DNA from: DAOTXN01 sp034435435
Lineage (GTDB): Bacteria; Chloroflexota; Anaerolineae; S140-20
Length of the DNA: 64,000 nucleotides
Assembly (NCBI GenBank): GCA_034435435.1
Contig: DAOTXN010000089.1
Location: 51,518-115,517, forward strand
Direction of reading: 5' to 3'
The notes beneath the pieces are model-generated. The model was not told the origin of the DNA and made no database searches. It saw nothing but the letters and a program-made list of their open reading frames with translations. Of the stretch, positions 25,109-33,552 are shown piece after piece (positions within the stretch are counted from its first letter, which is position 1; every line of letters starts with the position of its first letter). Both the position numbers and the translations under genes were made by a program.

Positions 25109-26242
25109 TCATGGCAATGGCCCTGCCGCGATGACGGCCATCTGGTTGAAGATATTCCACACCTCTAAAAACGTGTCAAAAGGATAATGCTGCGTCGTGG
25201 CGTCGTAGGCATCCAGGACAAAGAGGCCCTCTTCGTCGTAGCCGGTGACGAGAAAAGTGTGCATAAAAGGTACGACGGTGCTGGACTGTCCGTCTTGGGA
25301 CACCCATTCTTGCGGTTCGTACAGCGTCATGCCGTAGGTTGCCCACACCAGCACCGGTCGTCCGGCCAGCAATTCGGCTTTGAGGCCATCCAGACCCAAA
25401 TTGTAGGCCGGTTGCGCATCCAGGCCAAAGTTGCGCAGCGTCGCGGCGACCGGTTCGGCGTAGACGCCGTAACCGTAGGGCGGTAGGCTGCCCGGCGGGG
25501 CGTCCACGTCGCCGACAAAACCCTGATGGGGATTGTCCGAATATCCCAGCGCGTTAAAAAAATCGGTTTCGTCGATCTCGATGCTCCAGTGAGCGGCCAG
25601 ATCGGCCGCCGAGCGACTTTCACAGCTCATATTGTAGGTCTGGGGTTGGCCGAGCAAGGGTACCATGGCGCGGCTGGGTATAGGCGTAGGCGTCGGGGTG
25701 GGCGTCGGGGTGGGCGTTGGCGTAACTGTGAACAGGGGGATCGACACGCGTATGATTTCCATGAACTGTCCTGGGGCGGGAGTAGGGCGCGTGGGCGACG
25801 CGTTGGCATGGATGGGGCCGAGCGGGGGCTGCGGTAATGTGATAGTCCAAGCCACTCCCATCCCGGCAAAGACGGTCAACACCGCCAGCCCATAGACCAG
25901 AAACCGGGCGCGGGACCGTGGGGAGCGTGAGATGGCCGATCTCGGTGGGGCTTGACGAGGGCTGCTGGTAGGCAAGCGGCGACGCGCCCAACGGATAGCT
26001 TGTTTTGCCTGGGGGTGGCGAGGATGCACGTCCAGCAGTCGCGCCAGGTAGACCAGACTGCTCGGTCCGTCCTCGGCCACGTAGACCATCCACAGCAATG
26101 CGTCGGCGTGGGTGGGGTCGTGGCGCAGGATTTCGTGGAGCAGGCGGCGGGCGGCGCTGTCGCGCCCCTGGCGCACCGCCCCCTCCACTTGCTGGAGCAA
26201 AAGTGAAATATCGGCGGCGTTTTTCCCTGGGTTGAGCGTCAC
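25109..26242 (-). CDS. Membrane-anchored C39-type papain-like cysteine protease
   Basis: 377 residues from GTG 26242, which overlaps the Nudix stop (GTGA); the longer open frame upstream is only a shadow of the Nudix gene. The N-terminal 90 residues look like a TPR-type helical segment (MVYVAEDGPSSLVYLARLL). Then come a basic Arg/Ser stretch, one transmembrane helix (about 140-160), a Pro/Thr linker made of TP repeats, and an extracytoplasmic C39_2 peptidase domain (about 205-377). Candidate catalytic residues are Cys in YNMSCESRSA, His in MHTFLVTGY and Asp in VLDAYD. The family cleaves peptides or leader sequences. The cytoplasmic TPR part may recruit partners. The target is unknown. Confidence 0.82.
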   Translation of the reverse strand: MTLNPGKNAADISLLLQQVEGAVRQGRDSAARRLLHEILRHDPTHADALLWMVYVAEDGPSSLVYLARLLDVHPRHPQAKQAIRWARRRLPTSSPRQAPPRSAISRSPRSRARFLVYGLAVLTVFAGMGVAWTITLPQPPLGPIHANASPTRPTPAPGQFMEIIRVSIPLFTVTPTPTPTPTPTPTPIPSRAMVPLLGQPQTYNMSCESRSAADLAAHWSIEIDETDFFNALGYSDNPHQGFVGDVDAPPGSLPPYGYGVYAEPVAATLRNFGLDAQPAYNLGLDGLKAELLAGRPVLVWATYGMTLYEPQEWVSQDGQSSTVVPFMHTFLVTGYDEEGLFVLDAYDATTQHYPFDTFLEVWNIFNQMAVIAAGPLP

Positions 26243-26904
26243 AACAATTCCTCGCGCAACAGGGCAACCAGCTCGCTCAACACCATCGCCGTTGCGCCCC
26301 ATACTTTGTGGCCGTAGATGTAAAAAAAGGGCACCTCGACGCTTTCACCGCGCCATTCCCAGGTCTCTCGCACCACTGTCGCCGGGTCCAGCAACAACGG
26401 CAGCGGCGTCTCGATCACCTCGGCCACCTCCACCGGGTCGGCGAAAAACGCCGGACGAGTCGGGCTATAGCTTACAAAAGGACTGATCAAAAAGCCGCTG
26501 GGTGGGATGTAGAGCGGGGTCAGCGCCCCCAGGATTTCCCAGTGCTCAAAACAGACCTGTAACTCTTCGCACGTCTCGCGCAGAGCAGCTTCTTGCAGCG
26601 ACTCGCCCGTTTCCTGCGCCCCGCCCGGCAAGGAAATCTGCCCTTTATGGTTTTCTACACTGTCGGTGCGGCGGGTCAGCGGGAAAAACAGTTGGCCGTC
26701 ATGTGGGTACATCAGGATCAACACCCCGGCGTGTTTGGGAGCGGGTGGGGGAGTGCGATCGCGCAGCATCTGGGCGCGATAGGCTGGCGACATGTCCAGT
26801 TGAGCCGCCAACCCCGGCAGCGGTCGCGTCAGCGCACGGCGCACGACGTTTATGGTTGGTTGGATCTCCGGTCGAGTTGGCTGGCTCATTGTCTTTCTAC
26901 CCAT
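26239..26904 (-). CDS. Nudix hydrolase, CoA-pyrophosphatase-like
   Basis: About 221 residues from ATG 26904 (ATG 26889 is also possible); the in-frame ATG at 26976 lies upstream of the likely -10 box and is unlikely. The Nudix box is GGAQETGESLQEAALRETCE with EEL following, matching G-x5-E-x7-REUxEExGU. The preceding LTRRTDSVENHKGQISLPGG matches the NudL/CoA diphosphatase signature (conserved HxGQxxFPGG), so hydrolysis of CoA or related diphosphates is likely. It is cytoplasmic. The last bases overlap the start of the protease gene, so the two are translationally coupled although their functions look unrelated. Confidence 0.9.
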   Translation of the reverse strand: MGRKTMSQPTRPEIQPTINVVRRALTRPLPGLAAQLDMSPAYRAQMLRDRTPPPAPKHAGVLILMYPHDGQLFFPLTRRTDSVENHKGQISLPGGAQETGESLQEAALRETCEELQVCFEHWEILGALTPLYIPPSGFLISPFVSYSPTRPAFFADPVEVAEVIETPLPLLLDPATVVRETWEWRGESVEVPFFYIYGHKVWGATAMVLSELVALLREELL

Positions 26905-26925
26905 TCCCAATCTACCAGTAAAACC

Positions 26926-26954
26926 ATTATACCGCAGGCAGAGAGAGAAGGAAA
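26926..26954 (-). promoter_or_regulatory. Promoter of the Nudix-protease operon
   Basis: On the minus strand TTTCCT, a 17-base spacer and a perfect TATAAT (26926-26931). The transcript would start near 26919, just before ATG 26904, which decides the start codon. It is back to back with the NFACT promoter. Confidence 0.55.
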
Positions 26955-26958
26955 GTCT

Positions 26959-26987
26959 TGGACAAAAAAGGCACAAGCCTTTATAAT
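26959..26987 (+). promoter_or_regulatory. Promoter of the NFACT gene
   Basis: TGGACA (26959-26964), a 17-base spacer and TATAAT (26982-26987). The transcript would start near 26994 and have a leader of about 200 bases that contains the inverted-repeat element at 27063-27161. Confidence 0.65.
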
Positions 26988-27062
26988 CACCCCCAGCCTG
27001 GAGCGACGGGGATGTTTATTCATCCTTGTCGAGACAGTCGCGTTTCACGGGAGGCCCCCACT

Positions 27063-27161
27063 TAATCGTGGTGCAACCGTAGGGCGGGTTTCTTACCCGC
27101 CGTCTGGGAGCAGGTATAGAACTGCCTTACATTTGGGGCTTGCCCTCGGCGACCACGATTA
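27063..27161. repeat. 99-bp segment with 10-bp terminal inverted repeats
   Basis: TAATCGTGGT at 27063-27072 is mirrored by ACCACGATTA at 27152-27161. Inside lies one copy of the GTAGGGCGGG...CCCGCC palindrome family (27079-27101). No target duplication is visible. It sits in the leader of the NFACT gene; a small non-autonomous element or a composite repeat is possible. Confidence 0.5.
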
Positions 27162-27198
27162 GATGTGGAGCTACCCGTTTCACGTTTTACGTCAAAAA

Positions 27199-28908
27199 AT
27201 GCAAGTAGATTTCTTAACCCTGGCCTGTTTTCGTGATTTTTTGGACGCACTGCTGGGAGCGCGCGTGCAGCAGATCGTGCTCCCCGACTCGCGCTCGGTC
27301 GGGCTGGAGCTTTACGCCGGGCAGCGGCGCAATCTTTTGATCTCGGTCGATCCACAGACGCCGCGCATGCTCCTGGTTTCGGAAAAACTGCGGCGCGGCG
27401 TCGAAGCACATACACCGCTCTTGCTTCTGCTGCGCAAGTGGCTACGCCGCGCCCGGTTGATGGATGTCACCCAACCCCCGTGGGAACGTATCCTGGTGCT
27501 GCATTTTGATGGGCCGCTGGGGGTGTGTCAATTGGTGGTCGAGTTGGTGGGGCGCTACAGCAACGTGGCGCTGGTCGGGCCGGATGGATGTGTGTTGGAG
27601 GCCGTCCGACACGTCGAACGGGACATGAGTCGCTTTCGGGTGACATTGCCCGCACATCCGTATCAATTGCCGCCGCCGCCGCCCAATCGTCGTCCGCCTA
27701 CAGAGGCGACTGCGATTGCGCTGGCGTCTGGGCTGGCCCGCGCCGACCAAGACCAACTGTTGCGGCATTGGCTGATCGAGGAATATCAAGGGATCGGCCC
27801 ATTGGTGGCGCGAGAAATCGCGCTGCGAGCGACCGGCGACGCAGAGGCCCCGGTCCACGCGGCTGCGCCCGCTGCCGTCGCTACAGTGGTGCAAGACCTT
27901 TTTTCACCCCTGAAAACTGGCTGGTGGGCGCCACACGTCGCGCTCGATCAAAGCGGCCAGGTCGTGGCCTTCACTGCTTTCGAGCCACGCCAGTTCGAGC
28001 ACGTTGCGCCTATGCCGGACATCAATCAGGCCATGGTGCGTTTTTTTGAAACTCGCCATGCGGCGGACGCGTATGCCGGGGCCAGGCAGTCCGTGCAACG
28101 TCGGCTCGATCAAGTCGCCGTGCGCCTGTCCAAGCGGGCGGAAAAGCTCCAAAACCAAATGGTGGACGAAGACGAAATGAGCAAGCTTTGCGTAGCCGGA
28201 GAGTTGTTGCTGACCTATCAGAGCCTGGTGCCGCGCCGCGCGTCTCAAGTCACGCTACCCGACTATGCAGGCCAGCCGCGCCAAATCACTCTCGACGCCC
28301 GGCGGTCGGCGGTAGAGAATGCCCAGGTCTACTTTCGGCGCTACGAAAAGGCCCGCCGCGCCGCCGAGCAGATTCCACCGCTGCTCGAAGAGCTAGGGGC
28401 AGATCAGGCTTATCTGGCTCAGTTGAACGCCGACTTGGCCCTGGCCGAGTCGCGCCCTGAAATCGATGCTGTGGGCGAGGCCCTGATTCAAGCAGGCTGG
28501 GCGCCACAAGGCCGACGGCGGCGCGCCGGACAGATCGGCAGTCCGCGTCGCTTTGAAATAGAAGGGTTTCTGGTCCTGGTGGGACGCAACGCGCAACAGA
28601 ACGAACACGTCACCTTTGAACACGCTGGACCGGAGGACCTTTGGTTGCACGTGCGCGGCTTGCCGGGGGCGCACGTCGTGGTCAAACGCGGGCGACAGGC
28701 CGTGCCAGAAGCAGTGTTTCAACGCGCCGCCCAACTGGCTGTTTATTACTCGCCGGCGCGTGACCACACCACTCAGGTTGCGGTGGACGTGACCGAGCGG
28801 CGCTTTGTGCGGCGTCTCAAAGGTAAGCGCCCCGGTGTGGTGACGTACCGCAATGAAAAGACGCTGTTTGTACGCCTCGCCGCATCTCCCCAAGATATGC
28901 GCGCTTGA
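27199..28908 (+). CDS. NFACT-family (RqcH/Rqc2/FbpA-like) protein
   Basis: 569 residues from ATG 27199 (MQVDFLTL); an in-frame ATG at 27163 lies inside repeat sequence. The N-terminal NFACT-N domain (about 1-180; QQIVLPDSRSVGLEL, ILVLHFDGP) is followed by a helix-hairpin-helix-like part (GIGPLVAREIALRA, about 200), a coiled-coil middle (about 290-440) and an NFACT-R domain (about 445-560; GRNAQQNEH, DLWLHVRGLPGAHVV). RqcH proteins bind the 50S subunit carrying a stalled nascent chain and recruit tRNA-Ala to add alanine tails. The architecture and the DxWxH motif fit that role; the older name, fibronectin-binding protein, is misleading. Single gene with its own promoter. Confidence 0.9.
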   Translation: MQVDFLTLACFRDFLDALLGARVQQIVLPDSRSVGLELYAGQRRNLLISVDPQTPRMLLVSEKLRRGVEAHTPLLLLLRKWLRRARLMDVTQPPWERILVLHFDGPLGVCQLVVELVGRYSNVALVGPDGCVLEAVRHVERDMSRFRVTLPAHPYQLPPPPPNRRPPTEATAIALASGLARADQDQLLRHWLIEEYQGIGPLVAREIALRATGDAEAPVHAAAPAAVATVVQDLFSPLKTGWWAPHVALDQSGQVVAFTAFEPRQFEHVAPMPDINQAMVRFFETRHAADAYAGARQSVQRRLDQVAVRLSKRAEKLQNQMVDEDEMSKLCVAGELLLTYQSLVPRRASQVTLPDYAGQPRQITLDARRSAVENAQVYFRRYEKARRAAEQIPPLLEELGADQAYLAQLNADLALAESRPEIDAVGEALIQAGWAPQGRRRRAGQIGSPRRFEIEGFLVLVGRNAQQNEHVTFEHAGPEDLWLHVRGLPGAHVVVKRGRQAVPEAVFQRAAQLAVYYSPARDHTTQVAVDVTERRFVRRLKGKRPGVVTYRNEKTLFVRLAASPQDMRA

Positions 28909-29002
28909 TCCTCAAGTTCTGTGCGCGGGCCGGTCTATGGCCACCCTGCGAGTTTTTAACGAATTCTTACCCATTTGAGGCCCGGATCAGGGGATTTGGT
29001 GG

Positions 29003-29031
29003 TGGACAAAATATGATAAATTTGGTATGAT
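29003..29031 (+). promoter_or_regulatory. Promoter of the secreted subtilase
   Basis: TGGACA (29003-29008), a 17-base spacer and TATGAT (29026-29031). The -35 is the same as in the NFACT promoter, and TTGGTATGAT recurs at the -10 of the phytase gene. The leader is about 135 bases long. Confidence 0.6.
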
Positions 29032-29175
29032 TTATCCGATTTCTCAGTGCGAGAGGGTTTTCTTCAGAGTCCGAACAGCCAAGGAAGGGAGGATGCTATG
29101 TCTTGATGCCGTTTGATGCGTTGCGCGATGTGTTTGTAATCAGATTCTACTTGATGTAAGAGGAAGGAATAACCT

Positions 29176-30621
29176 ATGAAAACCAAAAAGCTTTCGGCCG
29201 GTCTCTTGCTGGCCTTGATTCTGCTCATCTCCGCGCTGCCGATGGTGGAAGCTAAATCATCGCCGCCCAGTTTAGATAAAGTGGAAGCGTTTGTCGCCGA
29301 TCAGTTGGCCGGCGGTGGGCGGGCTAACGTGTTTGTCAAGCTGGCGAGCGATGCGAATTTGCGCGACGTGGAGGGCATGGTCAATCGCAACGACCGCTTG
29401 AACGCCGCTCACGACCGGCTTACGGCTCACGCCGCTGCAAGCCAGAAGGATTTGCTTGTCTTTTTGGACAAGCAGGGCGTGGAGTATCGCTCCTTCTGGA
29501 TCAACAATAGTGTGTATGTCTTTGATGCCGATCAGGCCTTGGTCGATGTGCTGGCGGCGCGGGCCGATGTGGCCTATGTGCGCGGCGACCACAGCGTGCC
29601 GCTGCACGCGCCGGTAGCTCAGGAGATCAGCCCGTCTGGAGGTATCCAGGCTGTCGAGTGGGGTGTAGATTTGATCAACGCGCCCGATGTGTGGGCGACC
29701 GGCAACACAGGTGAGGGTGTCGTCGTCGCCAACATTGACACGGGTGTACGCTATACTCACATGGCGCTGCGTAACCAGTACCGGGGCAGCCTGGGCGGCG
29801 GCAGCTATGACCACGACTACAGCTGGTGGGACCCCGATGGGGCGTTGGCGGCGCCCACCGACACTAATGGTCACGGCACCCACACGATGGGGACCATGGT
29901 CGGCGACGATGGCGGCGCGAATCAGATTGGTGTGGCTCCTGGAGCCCAATGGATCGCGGCGCAGGGTTGCGACAGCGTCTTCTGCACCGACTTTGACCTG
30001 ATCAGCTCGGCCGAGTGGATCGCCTGCCCGACCCGCGTGGACGGTTCGGATCCCGACTGCACCAAAGCCCCCGACATCGTGAACAACTCGTGGGGCGGCA
30101 GCGGCGGCGACTCGTGGTACCAGTCCTACGTGGATGCATGGGCCGCTGCCGGTATCTTGCCGGTGTTTTCCGCCGGTAATTCTGGTCCGAGTTGCAATAC
30201 CGTCGGCTCACCGGGCGACTATCGCAACGTGATGGGCATCGGCGCGACCAACATCAGCGACACCCTGGCCTCGTTTAGCAGCAAGGGACCGGGCGTGTTC
30301 CGCCGGCTCAAGCCCGACTTTTCGGCGCCGGGTGAATCGGTGCGCTCTTCCTACAACACCAGCGACACGTCCTACGCCGTGCTTTCGGGCACCTCGATGG
30401 CGGCTCCGCACGTCGCCGGCGCGTTGGCTTTGTTGTCTGCCGACACTCCGGGGCGCAGCTTTAACTATTACTATCGCGCGCTGCGCGATACCACTGTGCA
30501 AACCTTGGGCAATCCGCCCGACCCGGATGCTTGCGGTGGGCGCAGCTACACGACGTGGCCCAACCCCATCTACGGCTGGGGTCGCATTGACGCTGCGGCA
30601 GCGGCGGCTTATATCCCGTAA
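29176..30621 (+). CDS. Secreted subtilisin-like serine protease (S8)
   Basis: 481 residues. A Sec signal peptide (KKLSAGLLLALILLISALP, cleavage near MVEA/KS) is followed by an inhibitor-like propeptide (about 30-150) and an S8 catalytic domain. The triad is Asp in ANIDTGVRYTH, His in NGHGTHTMG and Ser in GTSMAAPHVAG; the oxyanion Asn is in NNSWGGSGG. The C terminus stops right after the catalytic fold with no extra domains. The ribosome site AGGAAGG lies 9 bases before the ATG. It is expected to degrade extracellular protein. It has its own promoter and a strong terminator downstream, so it is a monocistronic unit. Confidence 0.95.
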   Translation: MKTKKLSAGLLLALILLISALPMVEAKSSPPSLDKVEAFVADQLAGGGRANVFVKLASDANLRDVEGMVNRNDRLNAAHDRLTAHAAASQKDLLVFLDKQGVEYRSFWINNSVYVFDADQALVDVLAARADVAYVRGDHSVPLHAPVAQEISPSGGIQAVEWGVDLINAPDVWATGNTGEGVVVANIDTGVRYTHMALRNQYRGSLGGGSYDHDYSWWDPDGALAAPTDTNGHGTHTMGTMVGDDGGANQIGVAPGAQWIAAQGCDSVFCTDFDLISSAEWIACPTRVDGSDPDCTKAPDIVNNSWGGSGGDSWYQSYVDAWAAAGILPVFSAGNSGPSCNTVGSPGDYRNVMGIGATNISDTLASFSSKGPGVFRRLKPDFSAPGESVRSSYNTSDTSYAVLSGTSMAAPHVAGALALLSADTPGRSFNYYYRALRDTTVQTLGNPPDPDACGGRSYTTWPNPIYGWGRIDAAAAAAYIP

Positions 30622-30643
30622 CTCGTGGCAGGGTCGATCAAGA

Positions 30644-30679
30644 CAGGGCGCGCACGTCAGTGTGCGCCCTGTTTCTTTT
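30644..30679 (+). terminator. Rho-independent terminator of the subtilase gene
   Basis: AGGGCGCGCAC and GTGTGCGCCCT form an 11-bp stem (one G-T pair) with a short GTCA loop, followed by a T-rich run (TTTCTTTT). Confidence 0.85.
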
Positions 30680-30695
30680 CACTCACTTGACCTTT

Positions 30696-30724
30696 TGGGC
30701 ATTTTGCCCGAAAGCATGTATAAT
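30696..30724 (+). promoter_or_regulatory. Promoter of the oligopeptidase gene
   Basis: TGGGCA (30696-30701), a 17-base spacer and a perfect TATAAT (30719-30724). It directly follows the terminator, and the transcript would start about 29 bases before ATG 30760. Confidence 0.6.
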
Positions 30725-30759
30725 CCTACCAACCAACTGATCCATTACAAGGAGTAGCT

Positions 30760-32571
30760 ATGCCCCCCAAAACCAATCCTCTTCCCCACTGGGACCTGTC
30801 CAACGTGTATCCAAGTCTCGAGTCCCTGGCGTTTTCCCAAGCCGTCCAAGACCTCCATCTGCAACTCGACGCGCTGGATGAGTACCTGGATGTCCATCAC
30901 ATCACGGCGTCGGCGACGCCCGCCGATGCTCCGGCGGCCCTGGCCTCGGTCATTGCAGGCTATCTGGAGCGGATGAACGCCGAAAAGCGGCTTTTTCGCA
31001 CGCTAGAGGCTTACGTCCAATCCTTTGTCACCACCGATTCCTACAACACCGCTGCCAAGCGCCTCCACTCCGAGCTGGACATCTTGGGTGTGCACGTGCG
31101 CCGCCAGGAGCTGCGCTTCCAGAGTTGGGTAGGGCGGCTTGGCGAACGGTTGCCCGAGCTTTTGGAATGTGACGCCGCCGTGCGCGACCATGCCTTTTAT
31201 CTGCAAGAGCAGATAGAGCAAAGCCAATACCTGATGAGCCAGGCCGAGGAGTCGCTGGCCTCCGAACTGGCGCTCAGCGGGGCTATGGCCTGGCAAAAGC
31301 TGCAAGGCACGGTCACTTCACAGCTCACCGTCACGTTCGAGCGCGATGGACAAGTCGAAAAAATGCCCATCACCACGCTGCAAAACCTGCGCACCGACCC
31401 CGATCCCGCCGTGCGCCGCCGGGCCTACGAGACCGAGCTGCAAGCGTGGGAATCGGTGCGCGAGCCGTTGGCGGCGGCGCTGAATGGCGTCAAGGGAGCC
31501 GTGGGAACGCTGGACCGACGGCGCGGCCGCACCGACGCCCTGCACGACGCGCTGGACCGCTCGCGCATTGACCGCCAGACGCTGGAGGCCATGATGGGCG
31601 CGATGCGAGAGGCCTTTCCGGCCTTTCGGCGCTACCTGAAGGCCAAAGCGGCCCGGCTGGGCCACACGGCCCTGCCCTGGTGGGACCTTTTTGCGCCCAC
31701 GGGCCAGGTCGAGCGCCGTTTCACTTTCGACCAGGCCCGCGACTTTGTCGTCGAGCAATTCGGTCGCTATTCCGGCCGGCTGGCCCGCTTTGCGCAGCGC
31801 GCCTTTGACCACCACTGGATCGACGCCGAACCTCGCGCCGGCAAGCGCGGCGGCGCGTTCTGTATGAGCGTGCCGCTGGTGGACGAGTCGCGCATTCTGT
31901 GCAATTTCGACGGCTCGCTGGAGGGCGTGTTTACGCTGGCCCACGAGCTGGGCCATGCCTACCATCGTGAGTGCCAGATTGGCAAGACCATGCTCCAGAT
32001 CGTCACGCCCATGACGCTGGCCGAGACGGCCTCGATTTTCTGTGAAACCATCGTCACCGACGCCATGCTGGCGACCGCCTCCAGCCCGCAAGAAGAGCTG
32101 GCGATCCTGGAAACGGCGCTGACCGGCGACACCCAGATCATCGTGGACATTTCCTCGCGCTTTATGTTTGAACAAGAGGTATTTGAGCGCCGCGCCGGGG
32201 CCGAGCTGTCGGCGGACGATTTTTGTGCGCTGATGGTAGCCGCTCAAAAAGCGACCTACGGCGACGGGTTGGACCAGCGTTACCTGCACCCGTATATGTG
32301 GGCCTGGAAACCTCACTACTACCGGCCCACCCTTTCTTTTTATAACTATCCCTACGCTTTTGGGTTGTTGTTCGGGCTGGGGTTGTATGCCATCTATCGA
32401 GAGCGGGGTGAGGCCTTTTTGCCGGCCTACGACGCGCTGCTTGCCAGCACCGGCGAGGCCACGGCGACCGACCTGGCGGCGCGTTTCGACATTGACATCC
32501 GCCGGCCCGACTTTTGGCGGAACAGCCTTGACGTGATTCGAGGCCGCATCGAGCGTTACGTCACGCTGTAA
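30760..32571 (+). CDS. pepF: M3-family oligoendopeptidase F
   Basis: 603 residues, no signal peptide. The metalloprotease motif is FTLAHELGHAYH (about residue 393) and the third zinc ligand Glu is in MTLAETASIFCE. The start WDLSNVYPSLES is the typical first strand of the PepF/M3B branch (WDLS.lY), and the C-terminal FYNYPYAFG is also conserved. It is a cytoplasmic zinc peptidase cutting short peptides and could finish the breakdown of peptides made by the secreted protease upstream. AAGGAG precedes the start. The next gene begins 17 bases after the stop. Confidence 0.95.
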   Translation: MPPKTNPLPHWDLSNVYPSLESLAFSQAVQDLHLQLDALDEYLDVHHITASATPADAPAALASVIAGYLERMNAEKRLFRTLEAYVQSFVTTDSYNTAAKRLHSELDILGVHVRRQELRFQSWVGRLGERLPELLECDAAVRDHAFYLQEQIEQSQYLMSQAEESLASELALSGAMAWQKLQGTVTSQLTVTFERDGQVEKMPITTLQNLRTDPDPAVRRRAYETELQAWESVREPLAAALNGVKGAVGTLDRRRGRTDALHDALDRSRIDRQTLEAMMGAMREAFPAFRRYLKAKAARLGHTALPWWDLFAPTGQVERRFTFDQARDFVVEQFGRYSGRLARFAQRAFDHHWIDAEPRAGKRGGAFCMSVPLVDESRILCNFDGSLEGVFTLAHELGHAYHRECQIGKTMLQIVTPMTLAETASIFCETIVTDAMLATASSPQEELAILETALTGDTQIIVDISSRFMFEQEVFERRAGAELSADDFCALMVAAQKATYGDGLDQRYLHPYMWAWKPHYYRPTLSFYNYPYAFGLLFGLGLYAIYRERGEAFLPAYDALLASTGEATATDLAARFDIDIRRPDFWRNSLDVIRGRIERYVTL

Positions 32572-32588
32572 CTTTCGGGAGGATCACA

Positions 32589-33545
32589 ATGAACAAAACA
32601 GAATTGCTGGACTTGATCCGGGCAGAAGGGAAGCGTTTTGATACAGCCCTGGCCGCTTGGGAACCGTCCGAGGCGGTCCAACCCCACACCGTCGGCGAGT
32701 GGTCGGTCAAAGACATGGTCGTGCACATTGCAGGCTGGGAAGAGTGGCTGGTGGATCTGTTGCGCCTCGTCGCCCAGGGCAAGACGCCCGATTTTCCGAT
32801 CTTTGCGCTCACCGGCGCCGACATTCAGCGTTTCAATGAGCGGGTGGTGGCCGAGCGGCAGAGCGATACGTGGGAGCAGGCGCTCGCCGGGCGCCAGCGG
32901 GCGCTGGAGGCCATCCTGGACGCGCTCGAAGCGCTGCCGGAAGAGACGCTGCTAGACCCGCGGCGCCTGGCGTGGACGGCGGGCAGCCCTCTGGCAGCCA
33001 TAGTGGCAGCCTGCACCTATCGCCATTATCGAGAGCATCTGGAGCATCTTGCGAAGGAGGATACCAAACTGAGCAAAGCCCGGTTGTTGGCCGAGATTCG
33101 TGAGGGCAATGCGTTATTGGAAGCTACACTGGCAGACCTGGACGAGGCGCAGGCGACGCAGCCAGGTGTGGAGGGCGACTGGTCGGTAAAAGATACACTG
33201 GCGCACATTCTGGGATGGGATCAAGAGTTGGTGCGCTGGCTACAGATTTTCGCCCGCGGTGAAACGCCCGACCTGCCCCTGGTGGACGGGGCCTGGGATT
33301 GGGGCGAGATAGACCGCACGAATGAGCGCTTTGTCGCCAGTTATCAGCACCTTTCCTGGGAGCGCGTGCTGGCCGATCATCGCCTGGCCCTAGAAGCCGT
33401 GTTGGAAACAGTGCAGGCCCTGCCGGAGCAAGTGCTGCTGGATGCGCAACACGTGGCCTGGCGAGGGGATAGACCGCTCTCGGAATTGGTCCTGGCCTGT
33501 ACGTGTAGACATTACGTGGGGCACATCACTCAGTTCGCTCGATGA
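32589..33545 (+). CDS. Tandemly duplicated DinB/ClbS-DfsB-like protein
   Basis: 318 residues forming two homologous halves (about 1-155 and 158-318). Each begins with a helix, has a GxWSVKD...HI.GW box (GEWSVKDMVVHIAGWEEW in half 1, GDWSVKDTLAHILGWDQ in half 2) and ends with CTYRHYREHL or CTCRHYVGHI. This is the four-helix DinB-like bundle of the ClbS/DfsB (DUF1706) group; the His residues would bind metal. Family members include metal-dependent thiol transferases and the colibactin self-protection hydrolase ClbS. Two fused copies in one chain would make an internal dimer. GGGAGGATC serves the start. The function here is unknown. Confidence 0.82.
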   Translation: MNKTELLDLIRAEGKRFDTALAAWEPSEAVQPHTVGEWSVKDMVVHIAGWEEWLVDLLRLVAQGKTPDFPIFALTGADIQRFNERVVAERQSDTWEQALAGRQRALEAILDALEALPEETLLDPRRLAWTAGSPLAAIVAACTYRHYREHLEHLAKEDTKLSKARLLAEIREGNALLEATLADLDEAQATQPGVEGDWSVKDTLAHILGWDQELVRWLQIFARGETPDLPLVDGAWDWGEIDRTNERFVASYQHLSWERVLADHRLALEAVLETVQALPEQVLLDAQHVAWRGDRPLSELVLACTCRHYVGHITQFAR

Positions 33546-33552
33546 GTAAAAA

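Noticed and set aside
25046..25110. Possible CRISPR-like array of GACGAAG repeats
   Set aside because: Units are seven bases long, contiguous and without spacers.
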